A DNA stretch of 64,000 nucleotides from NCBI GenBank assembly GCA_936450465.1, contig OW388304.1:12060708-12124707 (forward strand), written 5' to 3'. Origin of the DNA: Gibbula magus. Lineage: Eukaryota > Mollusca > Gastropoda > Trochida > Trochidae. Of this stretch, positions 13,310 to 27,470 are shown piece after piece; the stretch's first letter is position 1, and each line of letters begins with the position of its first letter. Position numbers and translations under genes: made by a program. The notes beneath the pieces were generated by a model. It was not told where the DNA came from. It saw only the letters and a program-made list of their open reading frames with translations, and made no database searches.

Positions 13310-15339
13310 TTCATTTAAAGTTTGTAAATTTCATTTGACAGAAAAGGGATCACACGGAATTGGATTTGGAAATGCATTGAGACAAGTATTCAAGTGGCCT
13401 GGGCTGGTGGTGACAGATACACGCAAACATAATTACTATGTGGAAAACGCAAATGGTTAGTTTGGCTTTATTTTAACAATTCTCAAGGAGATCAAATTCA
13501 AAATGAATTTTTTAAAATAACACTTGCACAGATGCTTTTGGGAAAATTATGATTGCACACATGTATTGTTTATTTTTCCATTCTGGAGTTCTTTATAAAA
13601 TTCAAGAATTAAATGTTTATTTTTCGTCATTATCTAACACTTATAATGATGAGACCATAATCACCATGAAATATGAAGAAACCAAAATCACCACTATTAA
13701 AATAAAACATTACACTTACATCTGTACATGTTAAAATGAAAGAAAGCCAGTCACAACACATCAATAACAAACGTTACTATGGCCATGACCAGAGTTTACG
13801 GTCATGAGATAAATATGCAAATCATCAGACTGAATGTCCGAGAATTCACACAAACATTGCTGGTCTAGACGGGCAGTGCCATTATGTGCATCATCTGTTC
13901 TCAAAATCGTTCGGTGCTAATTGTATAGACGAGTTATGTTTACCCTGTCCACATATCAGCTCATAACAATTTGCCATTGATGAATCACATTTTAGTTATT
14001 ATGAAGGTACTCGAGTTGAAGAATTGCAATGGTAGCAATGCGACAAGTATAAAGCTGGTTTTTCAGCTTCCCATTCCCATTCTGTAGACGTAAGTTTGTG
14101 TTGTCTTGCGAGCTAAATATTTTAATTAGGAGAACTGAGTGCATAATATTTGATACATCAACACATTAGTGTGACGATCGCTGTTTGAATTGCCTGTATC
14201 ACTTGCTTCAAATATTTAAATTGATGAATATTCCATTTTAAATTAGGAGCATACCAAACGAATAATGTTATAAACATTTGTTAATACGATTTAGTCACAG
14301 AAGTGGAAAAAAATGTCCAATATAGTAATCTTCTTTCAACACCATCTGCTGTTGACAGATTGATCAACGACAGAAAAAGTCAAATATACAATGACCTCTA
14401 GCTGAGCATGACAGTTTTGCCTATCTCTTTATGAAAACTGTCTGTCAAATAATCGGAGTTCAGTAACTGGATTTGCATAATTTCGTACAACTTAACATTG
14501 GAAACATTACATAAAACTGAGCGTTAAAAACAAATTCACTTACAATTTTGAACGTGAAATTTTCTGTTTTTACTTTCAACATAAACATGATTCGTTTTTT
14601 AAAGAAAAAAACATTTAAATTAACAATTCAGCTGAGATATGTCTACAAAGGAATTAGTTGTTATAATGGACTTCTCTGCGAAAGGCATTTCCAAACATAA
14701 TGTATACTATTTAGTGACTGTGATTCTGAAAATTATAAATTCCTTCAGGCAGTACTGAATGATGCCCATTGAACGCATGCTTCTCCAGTACAGTTTCACA
14801 TGATTTAGATGGTAATCAACTCTCACTCATGTTATAACTCTTACATAAAGAAATAAGGGTGTGATGTTTGCTGTTACAAGCTTTGATGGTGCTGAGCCAC
14901 ACTGAGCATACATGACAGCGTTGAACGTTAAGAACTATCATTATCGCAGTCTTTTTTAAGGAACATTATATTGAATTCTTATAACATATATAATTATTTG
15001 CCTATGATAAGAACTAGTTACTGGGGTAGTCTGGTACTAAAGTAATAATGATTTGTGTATCTAAGTCATGTAATATGGTAAATGTAAGATGGTGCATGAA
15101 ATCTAGCTCCATCACTGATTTGTATCGGCTATCCTACTGCAACACCCTGAGCCCAATAATTTTCATTTTGCTGTAGGCTGGTTACTCATGGCTATATATA
15201 ACATGTAATCAGAGAATCGTGGATTGTAATAGGGTAGCGGATACATATGCATTGATATGGAAGGATTCGTAAACTCTTTGCTTAGTGTAATCAATATTCT
15301 AGTTATTTATAAAACTCAAATGCTTTTGCGCCTGAGACT

Positions 15340-15470
15340 GATTGATGTACTGGTTAACGTCACTTTTTTTTGGTGCAGTTTTGCAGCCATTAATGGCGAG
15401 AAGTGTAGTGTAATTGCCTAATTTAAAAACAATTGAAATTGCAAAAGCAAATACAAATGCAAAAAAAATA
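15340..15470 (+). mobile_element. Decayed SINE tail fragment
   Basis: Contains GCAGTTTTGCAGCCATTAATGG, then TGCCTAATTTAAAAA and AATTGCAAAAGCAAA. It resembles the better-preserved fragment at 18,522-18,640. Units B and C keep an eroded version (about 23,960-24,090 and 33,540-33,670) that begins GTGAGTGAG, so it was inserted before the array formed. Confidence 0.6.
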
Positions 15471-18400
15471 ATATAAATGGCATGAGACTGTAACGTTATC
15501 AGCAGATTGTCACAAGTTTAATTAAATTCCGATTTGCACCTGCGACACAACAAAACTCGGCCTCATGTTGTTTTCGCAATCTAACATGTAAAGATGTGGA
15601 CAAAATTTAGTCCCGGGAAGGTTTTAAGATGCTAAAGAGTGTTTTTTTGTTTTTATGTTTGACAATATTGTAGCTTAGAAATACGTTCAATTACAGTAGC
15701 ATTGTAGGAGTTAAATTCGAAAATACACCAATACGACTATATGGAATAACATTCATAAACTCACAGAATATTACAGTAAGCACAAAGTACAGTTAGTAAT
15801 TATAACTGCAATTGTCTTTGTCTGAGAAAACTGATTGTTCATTATGCAGACAACAAGTTTTTACTCATTTCATTACAAACGTAAAATGCCAAATATTCCA
15901 AACTGATTTGGCACTTAATCTGCAGACTGAAAACTATAAATTTGTTTCATGAATAAGCAAATTGATTAAAGCATGTATCGTGGGATAAAATCAATCCTCG
16001 TGGAATTACATAATGTCTCATGGAATTAAAGAATGTCTAAATGTTTGATCCTGAGTGATTTAAGTTCCTAACACTGTCTAGACAGACAGTTATTATTGAC
16101 TCTGTTGAAATGTCAGCCTTTTATAATTACCAAGGATGAATCGCCATCGATCTACTTGACATTGAAGCACTAACATATAGACTTTATCTTCGACTTGAGA
16201 TTAGGAAACTACAATGACTGATAGATTGTCACACAGTTATATTTGGTGTATTCAAAATTGATAGAAACATGGTTTCTTCAATTGCCAATATAAAACTATA
16301 TCATATTTAAGAAACGACAAGTAATTAATAACTCAGGAAGCAGGATGAATAAATCAAGATATTGATAATTGTTATGTACCATTGTTGATCCTTTCTTTGA
16401 ATCCACTGAATTTAATATATGTTATTGATATAGTTATTTTAAAAAATATTTTATGTTACAGACATCACTCACATATGCCACTACATATGCTGGTTGATGA
16501 TTGAAATCATACATGAAATGGTCAATAGATCTAGATCTAGTTAAGCATGGTATGTACTTCGTATCATTAAATGAAACCAAAAAGGTAATCTCTATTATGG
16601 TGTCGTTTAAGAAATGAGGGCAGACTGAAGGAATTAGAGAAGATAAATAGTGATATTACTACTACTGTAACCTCAATTCCCTCAATCAATACATAACCAT
16701 CAGTTGATCGAGTCCTGATAGCATGACTTAGAATAAGAATTGCCTACCAATACTTGGTTATCCTGTGAATTGGGGCTTATTTGAGGATTAATAGAAACGC
16801 AAGAATTGACAAATTAAGATAACAATGTATGTTATATACACGAGTAAAGTATTATATTTAATACCAAGTTCCCCAAACATGCAAACATCTATTTTCACCA
16901 TAGAGGAGGGGGTACTACTCATAATTTAAATTCAATTTTCTGACAAACATTTAAGTAAACTGATGTCGTCCTATTTAGCTCCATCAAACTATTGAACTCT
17001 ATGAAAATTAGGTATCCTAGAGTAAATGAACATGCAAGTCTGGGAATAACGTCACCGTGCACGATTGATCAAACAAGACACGACACTTCACGCTCTGAAT
17101 TTATTTTGGGGTTGACCAGAAATCATTACTGTATGATACATGATAACTGTAAATAAAGTTGTAACTCCAAATGCATCCATTCATAAATTTCGTAAATATC
17201 ATTATCTGAACACTGAGATATGATGAGTAGAGTTCAAACAAACTAACAGATTACGGATTTACCTTAAAAAATCAACCTTCTTGACTAATTTATCAATCAT
17301 TGTTTCCGCAGTTCGGATTTAATTGGAGAACGATGAAATGATTACGAATAATGAGTAGGGCAGCGAGAATCCGACACACAGCAATGAAGCGCGGCCATCT
17401 TTTTAAACAAGGAAATGAGAAGTGGCCCGAGCCTCGTTTTGGGTCCAGAAGGTCATAGGTCGTATGCATGCATAAATATTGAGAATCCCCTATCCCTTGA
17501 TAACATCACATGGCCAATGTTCATATAGTGGACATTTCATTTGAAAATGATTTGTAATTATATGTGCGTTTTCTACTGTATAATGTATCAAATATATGAT
17601 ACATAACATCAAATAATAATAATGATGATACTGCTACTAATAATGATACTAATAGTCTAATTATAGGCATATTTTTTATGCACTTTGCATGCGTAAAGTA
17701 CGCACAGAAACAAGAGAAATTTCTAATTTCTACAGGTACATTATGAAAGGAAGTTTCAGCAGCACACGCAACTGATCTTTGGACAAATCGTTTGGTTTGG
17801 ACACGAGGGACAACACGAAGTGGCTGGTTCTAAGATCTGTGAGATTTAGTGGGCTGATAGACATTGAGGAGGCTGGACAGATAGGACAGGAGCCATTCAA
17901 GGGAGATTTAAAAGCATGACAGCATACTTTCTGGGTTATTCTCTACTCAATTGACCACCAATGCAGTAATTGCAAGACCCGATGCAGTATCACTATGTGC
18001 AGTTTTTGAACACGTTGAAACCTGGATATTTAAGATCATTACACCCCAGTTACATTATTGCATTTGTCATCACATGTCTATGATCATGAGTGTATAATGG
18101 ACTCAGAAGAACGAACTCATCGTGTAGTGTAAGGAAGGAATATTTTTAGAAAACAATTTCATAGAATTTTAGGTTTTGAATTAAAGATTACACCTTTTTA
18201 GTTTGAAAGTTCCACAAAATAGTGATCGAACTGGCAGGCTGTGATGGCTGAGCGCACAAGAAAACTTGTTTCATACAATAACTTCTTTAGAAAGTAATTA
18301 GTAATGTTAAATGTGGCTCAAATTAAATAACCCATGAAACACATCATTAAAGATGAACAATCAACCCTTAAGGAACAGTATTAGATATTTATTCAAGGCT

Positions 18401-18521
18401 CACTCCATTTTCTGCTAATGCACATTGAAATACAAACCTGATACAATGATTTGATCTGTCATTGCAAAATATAATCTAAACAAATGTTTAAAATTCGATA
18501 CATGCCTGATATACATAAGTG

Positions 18522-18640
18522 AGTGAGTTAGATAAGTTATTGTTTAACGCCGCTTCGGCAGTATTGCAGCCATTAGCGGCGAGATATTTAATTCATATGC
18601 CTAATTTAAAAAAGAAAATTGCAAAAGAAAAACAGAACAC
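18522..18640 (+). mobile_element. SINE-like fragment, GTGAGTGAG / GCCGCTTCGGCAGTATTGCAG type
   Basis: Reads GTGAGTGAGTTAG, then TTTAACGCCGCTTCGGCAG, TATTGCAGCCATTAGCGGCG and TGCCTAATTTAAAAAAG. The TTTAACGC...GCAGTATT core resembles the tail of the complete SINE at 41223-41515 (TTTAACGCAGC there). GTGAGTGAG...GCCGC...GCAATATT-like repeats are common in marine gastropods and bivalves (established knowledge). Units B and C lack it here. Confidence 0.65.
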
Positions 18641-21600
18641 GGCACGAAGGCCGCAAAAACATCAGCATATTATTTGACATACATGAAAGGGGATTGAAAA
18701 CTAAAATAATATTTGTGAAAAAATGGCTTTATTCATTCGTTAAAAACAGTTTTAATAAATATATGGTTAATTCCAATGAAACGTGTACAGATGTACATTT
18801 CGGGAGATTTTATATATCATTCCAATCACATTTCTTTTGACGTACTTACATACAAGGTGTGGCAATGTCGGGATATTCAGTGACCACTACTAATAGTCAA
18901 TACTGACATACTGCATTGAAGGTAATGCTCATTTATTAAATTTGTTTTACAAATAACAATGGCACATATATTCAATTGATCACAAATCTTCCCCTACTGG
19001 TTATGTATCACAAACGATGGGTATTTATCGGCAGCATGTACTGTCACAACTGTTGCAATCAAATGCACATGTCAGGAAAACATGTCCAAACATGAATATA
19101 TTTTAAGTTGATTGTCAAAACATTTGGTAAAACATTGACATTGCTCATTTCCATATACAAAATTGTATGACATTTGACTTCTTAGCATTGCATGCAAATG
19201 ACTATGATCCATGAAAATACTACGGATAAGTATTGCAGAAAGGCATGTCCATGATATAACGAGCTTTCTCTCATTTCTATGTAGACTTGTCGCACTACAA
19301 CGTAGTGATGAACACACTGATGCTACAATAAGGAAGCAGTGTTAAAATGACATTCATAACATGTTATGTAGACTATTCATTCGAGTCAATCAGATACATG
19401 TACACGCAGGTTGGAAGTATAAATAGAAAGAACGATGTACATGCAGTGTAAACAAGGAGGCAACAGTAATCACACATGTACGTGTGTTGCTGTAACTCAC
19501 GAAATGAATGTGATTTTGATTTTTAAAGATGTTTGCCCTCATTCTTTCTTTCTCAGACTGTTGTGACAAATAGACATCCAGCTTTTGAAACGTTCACAGA
19601 ATCTTGGCAGTACTTGTTACACCTCACATTAGCTCATTAGCCCTTACACTAGTTTAGTGTTGACACACGGATGCAGAAACCAACAAGTTAAAGAAAAAGG
19701 AAATCTTTCGACATATAAACAATGATAGTCAGATAACAATTCACGTTACTATCGCAAGGAATGTTAAAAAGTCAAATTCAGTTAACTAATGCAAAACCAC
19801 CGATCCACAATATAAAGCTTAGTTTGGTAAAATAGCAAATGCAAAATTCATAACTTTCGTATTTGTTCATGAATCGTTTTATGCACAAAATGTAAGGAAG
19901 CGGAAGTAAATGAGCTTGAATGTAAATTTATATAGTTGGCGCCGGTATTCTATAGGGTGACTACAATGAAGTCAAGACAAGACATTAATATGCAGGACGA
20001 AAATTCAATCTAAACGGAAACAAAGATCAAAGAGAACATTCACCAATGAGGGTGCTTGTACGTATTTGTATATTGTATGACTTCTTTAAACTAAAAGGGT
20101 TTATCACGCCCACATGTGATTAGTGCTTGCGATGTGAAACAAGTGAAACAACAGTAACGATACATATAAATAGAGCAATAAATAAATAAGCAATCATTTG
20201 GTAATGACTTTCGTGAAAACAATTAACTTGCATTAGACCTTATATGTAGGTCTTAGCTTTGGATGGATTTAAATAGACAGTATATTTGTGAAATATAATT
20301 TATAGTCTACAAATGATATGATAAGTTTTAAGATAAACACAGAGCATTCTAAAATGGCGTTGCTGACATTTGAAAAGCAATGGGTTTGATGCACAATGTT
20401 GATAATTGTACGTTCTCATTGGTGACACATCATTTAATGGTTTTGGTAAATTTTACCCTGATTAAATGGAAAATGCGTGTTTTAGGTATTGTATATTATC
20501 ACAGACTTTGTTCATTGATATTCAGTGTAAAGTCCTGCAATGCAATTTCAAACTTGGAAATTTTCTAAAAAGGCGACAATTAGACAATCTCAGATCATAG
20601 TATTCTGGCAGGAACAACATTGAATCTGTCCAAGATGGAACTTTTCTTGATCTATAGTTGGAAACCATCTATAACGAAGCAGACAAATATTGATAGAAGA
20701 GAAAACAAATATTGGCCTCCAGGAAAACAGCCTCCTTAGCTGGAGAAGAAATGTAGATGTTTAACATACAAACACATAGTGTTCTCGCAGGCAAACAGAT
20801 GAGAGGATTTAGTCAGGGGAAAATATCACTCGACTTTCAATATTTAGGATGTAACACATTCGGTAACTTTGCGTATTTGAAAGCGGGTCTCAGCCGAGAT
20901 GAATTGGGTTAATGTAATTTATCTTAACTGAAGTGTTAAAATCTCACGATTAATCTACTTATAGAACCCTAGCTCAAGAAGATGTTTTAGGTCAATTATT
21001 TCTCCTTCATCAGTGTTTATCTCCTTCTTTGTATATACAGACGTCTCAAAAGACATTAATCTGTAAAGAAGTTATATTTGGGATCACACTATCTGAATTA
21101 GTACAAAGTCGTGTACTTGTTTAGGGAGAGTGCACATAGAGTGCTCCCAACTGTAAGAATGTCACATGTGTTCACTATCTAAACAGCAAGTATTTCTTAA
21201 TGTGTTTGTGATGTTGATATTCCTCAACTGCTTACTTGAAAGCAAAAACCTCCTTATGCTCACTTCGTTTACAAACAGGAAAAATTCATTTCCGACGTTA
21301 GCCGAGAGTAGATTTGGGGAATATATCACATCAACTGCGTTTCAGAATAATGTAAGAAGAGATGTGGCGGAATTCTGTGAACTGTGTTTGATAGTTAGAA
21401 ATACAGGTTTGATACATTACATTTAATGGTTACCTGTTTTTTTAGATAAATATTTCATTGAAAATAGATCAAATTTCTCACATTTAGAAGTATGCAATCG
21501 ATATAAGGTTCCACATGCAACAAAATATAAAAGAAGATCTACATGTTGGAACATGTGTCCGTTGTCCTACTACCTATCCGCTTAAGCATTTTTTTAAGGA

Positions 21601-24600
21601 AACTTTTTTACTATTATGAATAACTAAATTCATAACTGGATTCACTAAATGGATACCTGACAAGCATTAAAATGTAATTTTCCAGCAGTTACAATTTGTA
21701 TTGAGATAAATGTGGATGGGAAACGCATATAGAGCACCTGTGCCTATTGAAAAACTAGTTTTCCCTTTTTTCCTGTAAATCTAAATTACGAACAAAGACA
21801 CAGAACACAGAACACAGAAACGATACCAACCGAGACTGTGTTCAATGAGTTATAAATGCGACTGAAACTTACTAAGTCATGTATCAAGAAGTCAACTAAA
21901 CTCAATTGTGGAAACATTATTCCTTCATGTTTCTGAAACTTAAGAATGTGCGTGATAAGATGTGGACTATGACAATTACAATACATTATGTCAAAAAGCC
22001 ATATTTTACTTAATACCAGATTTTACCAAGTTTCATTTAACGCAAATCATACTGACCAAATTCAAGTTGAAACAGCAATTTCAGTACACTAATGTGTTTA
22101 AACAGACTTTTATAATAAAATATCCTGTCTCATCTTTATTGTTATACTATATATATATTTATACTTCTTTACAAACACACTATTCAAATACATTCAACAT
22201 TCGACTTTATCGAGCTACAGTATTTTGTTTTTGTTTTTCTGTGGAATGTTTGTAATCGTTTCATCACCCGGGTGATCCTCATCAGTTATTGGGCAAAGAT
22301 TCTACCTGATATACCAGTATTCAGAATGTTATTTATTAGTGTAAATTTGTAAGATCTTTACCCTCTCTTCAGGTATTCCTTAATTGAATAGCGGCATTTG
22401 GTTAAGCTTTCGTTTTCAGGTCGATCTATCTCGATTCTTCACTTCTTAAAATCATTCATTTCAGGTATAATATATGACGAAACCAGAACCACCACAATTA
22501 AAATAAAAATGTACACTTACATCTGTAAATGAAAGAAAGCCAGTCACAACACATCAATAAACATATTGTGTGTGACCAGAGTTAACGGTCATGAGCTCAA
22601 TATGCAAGACGTAAGACGGAATGTCCGAGAAATCTCACAAACATTGCTTGTCTAGACAGATAGTGCCATTATGTGCATCACCTCTTCTCAAAATTGTTCA
22701 GTGTTAATTGTATATACGAGCTATTGCTTACGCTGTCGACATATCAGCTGATTACAATTTGCCATTGATGAATTACATTTTAGTTGATATTAAGGTATTC
22801 GAGTTGCAGAATTACAATTACAGTAATGTGACAGTATAAATCTGGTTTTAAGCTTCCCAGTCGCATTTTGTAGATATGCATTTGCGTGTACTTGCAAACT
22901 TAATATTCAAATTAAAGAGACTGAGTGCACTAGTATAGACAAATTGATCAATGACAGAAAGAGTCCAATATTCAATGACCTCTAGCTGAGCATGACAGTA
23001 TTGCCTATCTCTTTATTAACCTGTCAGTCAAATCATCGGAGTTCAAAAAGTGCATTTGCATCATTTCGAACAACGTTACTGAGCTTTAAAAATAAATTCA
23101 CCTGCAGTTTTTTAATTATGTGTTACGGTGAATTTTAAGTTTTTACTTTGAACATAAAACATGATTCGTTTTATAAAGAAAATAATGATTCTTTAACGAT
23201 AAAAAACACTTAAAGTAATCTAAATTAACGATTCCCCTGAGATGTGTCTGCAAACGGTTAGTTGTTCATAATTGACTTCTATGTGAAAGGCATTTCCAAA
23301 CATAATGTAAACCATCTAGTGAACTTGATTCTGAAAATTAGAAATTCCTTCTGGCAGTATTGAATGATGTTCATTGAACGCATACTGTTCCGTTTTCCCC
23401 AGTACAGTTTCACATGATTGAGATGGTAATCAACTATCATTCATCTTATAACTCTTACATAAATGAATAAAAATGTGATACTTACTGTTACCGGGTAACA
23501 AAGCTTTGATGGTGTTGCAGTACATTGAACATACCTGGCAGCGTTGAAGGTTATAGGATACAATCCTTGCAGTCTCTTGTAAGGAACATTTATATTAAAT
23601 CCTAATAACATATAATTATTTTCCTATAAGTAATACGTTACTGGCGTTTTCTTGTATTAGATCTACTATTAATTCTTTGTTTTTGTCACGTAAAATGGTA
23701 ATTGTAAGATGGCACATGACATCTAGCTCCATTAGTGATTCGTATCGGCTATCCTACTACAATACCCTCATTCCCTGAGCCCAATAATTCTCATTTACTT
23801 GATGTTGGTTTCTCATCGCTATATACAGCACGTAATCAGGGATCAGTGATTGTAATAGAGTGGCGGGTACATATACATTGATATAGAAGTGTTGGTACAA
23901 TTTCCCTCAGCAAAATCAATGTTCTAGTTTTAAATAAAACTCAAATGTTTTTACGCCTGAGAGTGAGTGAGAAACTGGTTAACTTCACTTTTGTGCAGTT
24001 TCGAAGAAATTATCAGCGAGAAACTTAATGTAATTGCCTAATTTAAACATAATTAAAAATGCAAATTAAATGCAAATGCAAAACAATAAATGACAAGAGA
24101 CTGTAAAATTACCAGCATATTATCACAAGGTTAATTAAAGTCTGATTTGCACTTGAGACAAAAGACAACTCGGCCTCATTTTGGCGTTTTCACAATCTAA
24201 TATATAGATGTCTTATGAGATTATGGACAAAATTTAGTCGGGAACTTTGTTTTCTCTAAAACTGTAGAAGGTATGAATATGCTTAAGAGAGCTTATGAAA
24301 ACTTCTCATTCATTTTATGTATGACAATATTGAAGCCTAGAAATACATTCATGAATAAGTTCCATAACCTATACTATGCAATTTGACCTACAAGCTGGAT
24401 TCTTTCCAACACAGTGATTAAAACATGGGTCGTGGGATTAAATAATGTCTCGTGGAATTACAGAATGCCTAAATGTTTGTTCCTGAGTGACTACGGTTCG
24501 TAGAATTGTCTAGTGTTAATGGTGCAGACAGTTATTATTGACTCTGTTGAAATGTCAGCCTTTTATAATTACCAAGGATGAATCACCGTCGATCTACCTG

Positions 24601-27004
24601 ATATTGAAGCACTAACATTAAGACTTTAACCTCGACTCAAGGTTAGGTTAGACTGTCGTGCAGTTATGTTTAGTGTTTTCAAAATCGATAGAAACATTGT
24701 TTATTTAAGTGCCAGTGTAACACTATATCACATTTAAGAAACCACAAGTTATTATAAACTCCGGAAGCAGGACGAATAAATCAAGAAAGAAGAATTCGTT
24801 ATTTAACATTCTTGACCCTTTTTTTAATCTACTGAATTTGATATATGTTTTATAGCTCCGTGATAAATCATTTTATGATAAATCATATTACGCTGATGTG
24901 ATAAAACCAAATGCTGTAAAATATTGAGTTTTGAATAAACAATCTTTAGATGATAATCTTCAAAGTTATTTAGTAGTTCGTACATTGAAGGGAGGCAAAT
25001 GTTGTGGATGGCAAGTTTTGTTTTATTTCTATCACCAGACTTTTCCTGGCTACTTGCCACTCTGCTATATAAACATTATGGTGTCAGTAGTGTTATAAAA
25101 CATTCGCTCGTTATATATTCTCTGTCATCTCATTTGATTCTGCGTAATAATTATTTATTAAAATGCTACTTTTTTTTGTTTAGAATTAATTTCATTTCTG
25201 AGGTCTTGTACATCTAGATATAAATAATGCACCAACAACTATGATAATAACCACCTGGAGAAGAGGCAAGAAGTATCCCAGAAACGCCGTGTGAAACAAA
25301 TAAAGAAGTTGTCATCCATAACATTTGTCTACCATCAATCTTCAGATGGATGAACAATCCTGTTTCTGGTGTGCAGACAAATCAGTTTCGGTTCTCTAGA
25401 TTACACTGGTTTTAAGACTGTTTAACAATTTGGCTATTTAGCGAAACATGTATCAACACAGCGTAATTGCGTTCATTCACCCACTATTTAAATTGTTTTG
25501 ATGGTATCTGAGATTACTCTCATTCCGTATTCAGATTAAAACAGTAGCGCCCACTGTTAACTGACTCCAGCTGACACTCTCACTCTCCTCCAATGAATAA
25601 CCACAATGACATTTCAGGACGGTACCTTGAATGAATTAAATGCTCTTGACTGCAGCCTTTCATCCCTTGATACGTCCCATGATCTAACGGTGTTCATATA
25701 ATGGACATTTCATTTGAAAAAGAAGGTGGAACTATATGTGTGGTTTTACTAATATATGATATATAACATGAAATAATAATACTAAGATACTGATACTAAT
25801 CATGATTTAAATAGTCTATTTATAAGGCTTTATTTACATTTTGCATGTGTAAAGTGCACACAGGAACGAGAGAAATAGCCGGAGGATTAGACGATTATGT
25901 AATAGTAGAAATGAAATAGTTTTAGGGGGTGGGGGAGAAGCGATTCTGTTAAAGTGGGTCAAGAGATAAGAACATATGGTAATATAGTCTTGAACTAACT
26001 TCGACAGGTAGAATATTCGTGGAATATTTGTAGAACATATAACTGATCTTTGGACAAATCGTTTGGTACGGACACAAGGGACAACGAAAAGTGGATTGTC
26101 CTAAGATCTTAGAGATTGAGTAGGCTGGTAGACATCGAGGAGGCTGGACAGATAGGACAGGAGCCATTCAAGGGAGATTGTAAAGCTTGGCAGCATAGTT
26201 TATATGCTATTCTCTGCTCAATTTGACAGCCAGTGCAGTGATACAGTATCACTATTATACTAGCTGCAGTGTTTTGAAGACGTTGAAGTCTGGAGATTGC
26301 ACCCCAGTTACATTATCGCATTTGTCATTACATGTCTATGATCATGAGTGTATAATGGACTCAGAAGGACGACATTATCGTAAAGCGTAAGGCTGGAATA
26401 TTTTTAGAAATCAATATCTTACAATTTTAGGTTTTGAATTAAAGATTACATCTTTTTAGTTTGAAAGTTCCACAAAATGAGTGATCGAACTGGCAGGCTG
26501 TGATGCCTGAATGCTAAACAAAACATGTTCCATGCAAATAGTTCGTTTAAAAGTAATGATAAATGTTAAATGTGTTTCAATTTAAATAACCCGCGAAGAT
26601 GAACAATCAACCTTAAAAGAACAGTATTAGAATTCGCTTATTTATTTAGGGCTCAGTCTATTATCTGCTAATGCCTATGGAAATACAATCCTCGTACAAG
26701 TATTTAATCCGTCAGTTCAAGATATAATTTAGATAAATGTTTAAATCGGGATACATGCTTACGAAAGCGGATGCAAAACGAAAGAAGATATGTGAAAGAA
26801 TGGCTCTTATCCTTTGTTAAAAATACATTTCAAGAATATATGGTTGATTCCATCAAAACGTGTAAAGATGCACATTTCGGGAGATTTTAAAATATCGCTC
26901 TATCTAGTACAAGGTGTGACAATGTCGGGATATTCAGGGACCACTACTAATACTCAATACTGACAGAGGCCATTGAAGGTAATGCTCATTTATCAAATTC
27001 ATTT

Positions 27005-27008
<4 letters not shown>

Positions 27009-27046
<38 letters not shown>
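27009..27046 (+). repeat. (AT)19 microsatellite in unit B
   Basis: 38 bp of pure AT. Unit C has the same tract at 40391-40448 (58 bp). Unit A has no AT tract at this site (ACAAATAACAATGG). Confidence 0.95.
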
Positions 27047-27048
<2 letters not shown>

Positions 27049-27150
27049 CAACTATCATTGCACATATATTCAATTCATCACACATATTCCCCTATTGGTT
27101 AATATATCACAAACAATCGGTATATACCGTAAGCATGTACTGTCACAACG

Positions 27151-27470
27151 GATACTTGGGAATATACAATGAATTAACCAAAATATGCAACACAAATAAG
27201 CAACACATGAAATACCATTTCATATAGGGTATCAACCTCATGAACACCAATGGTTTTGCTGGTGTACCCTTTCATCCAGATTATTTATTTTTTTCACAGA
27301 TATAGCTTAATCAGAGATAAAAAAATGTTTAAAGACATTATAGGATTTAACAACTAATACGAAGTTCACCATTAAGTAACAGACAGGGGGCAAGTAGCTG
27401 TACACTATCCTGTTGTTATCAACGTACGGTTTGAGATGGCTGGGCGAGGCGGTAGCTCTACCTTAGAGCT
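27151..27470. mobile_element. ~320-bp insertion shared by B and C, absent from A
   Basis: In unit A, TGTCACAAC runs almost directly into CAATCAAATGCACATGTC. In unit B the two sides are separated by about 320 bp, and in C (about 40,553-40,911) by about 360 bp, the difference being a ~50-bp segment missing in B. Near its right end it contains GGCGAGGCGGTAGCTCTACC, which looks faintly tRNA-like. I found no clear terminal repeats, so its class is open. Confidence 0.5.

Larger units (their letters stand above)
12195..20630 (+). repeat. Array unit A (oldest full copy)
   Basis: Collinear with units B and C over more than 8 kb at what looks like 75-85% identity, with many small indels. Start anchor: ACAATTTGTATTGGGATA, matching about 21,685 in B. 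End anchor: GCAATGCAATTTCAAACTTGG, matching about 30,230. Unit A lacks three inserts that B and C share (at 27.15, 28.43 and 29.06 kb in B). It alone has six copies of the 60-bp minisatellite. No frame stays open across A, B and C, so I treat the unit as non-coding. Confidence 0.85.

Noticed and set aside
21166..21426. 86-codon frame with a CELC motif, open in units B and C (also 30,898-31,122)
   Set aside because: B and C are near identical throughout, so shared openness says little. In the diverged stub at about 44,715-44,797 roughly 8 of 10 base changes alter the amino acid and the upstream half is deleted, which is not purifying selection.
24824..25060. 78-codon minus-strand frame shared by B and C (34,403-34,639)
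   Set aside because: Shared only between recent duplicates with uniform identity; no domain features.
25949..26167. Minus-strand frame with CPLCPYQTICPK motif, also at 39,208-39,531
   Set aside because: Unit A has an early stop in the matching frame (about 17,790-17,900), and the downstream parts in B and C differ because of the large insertion.
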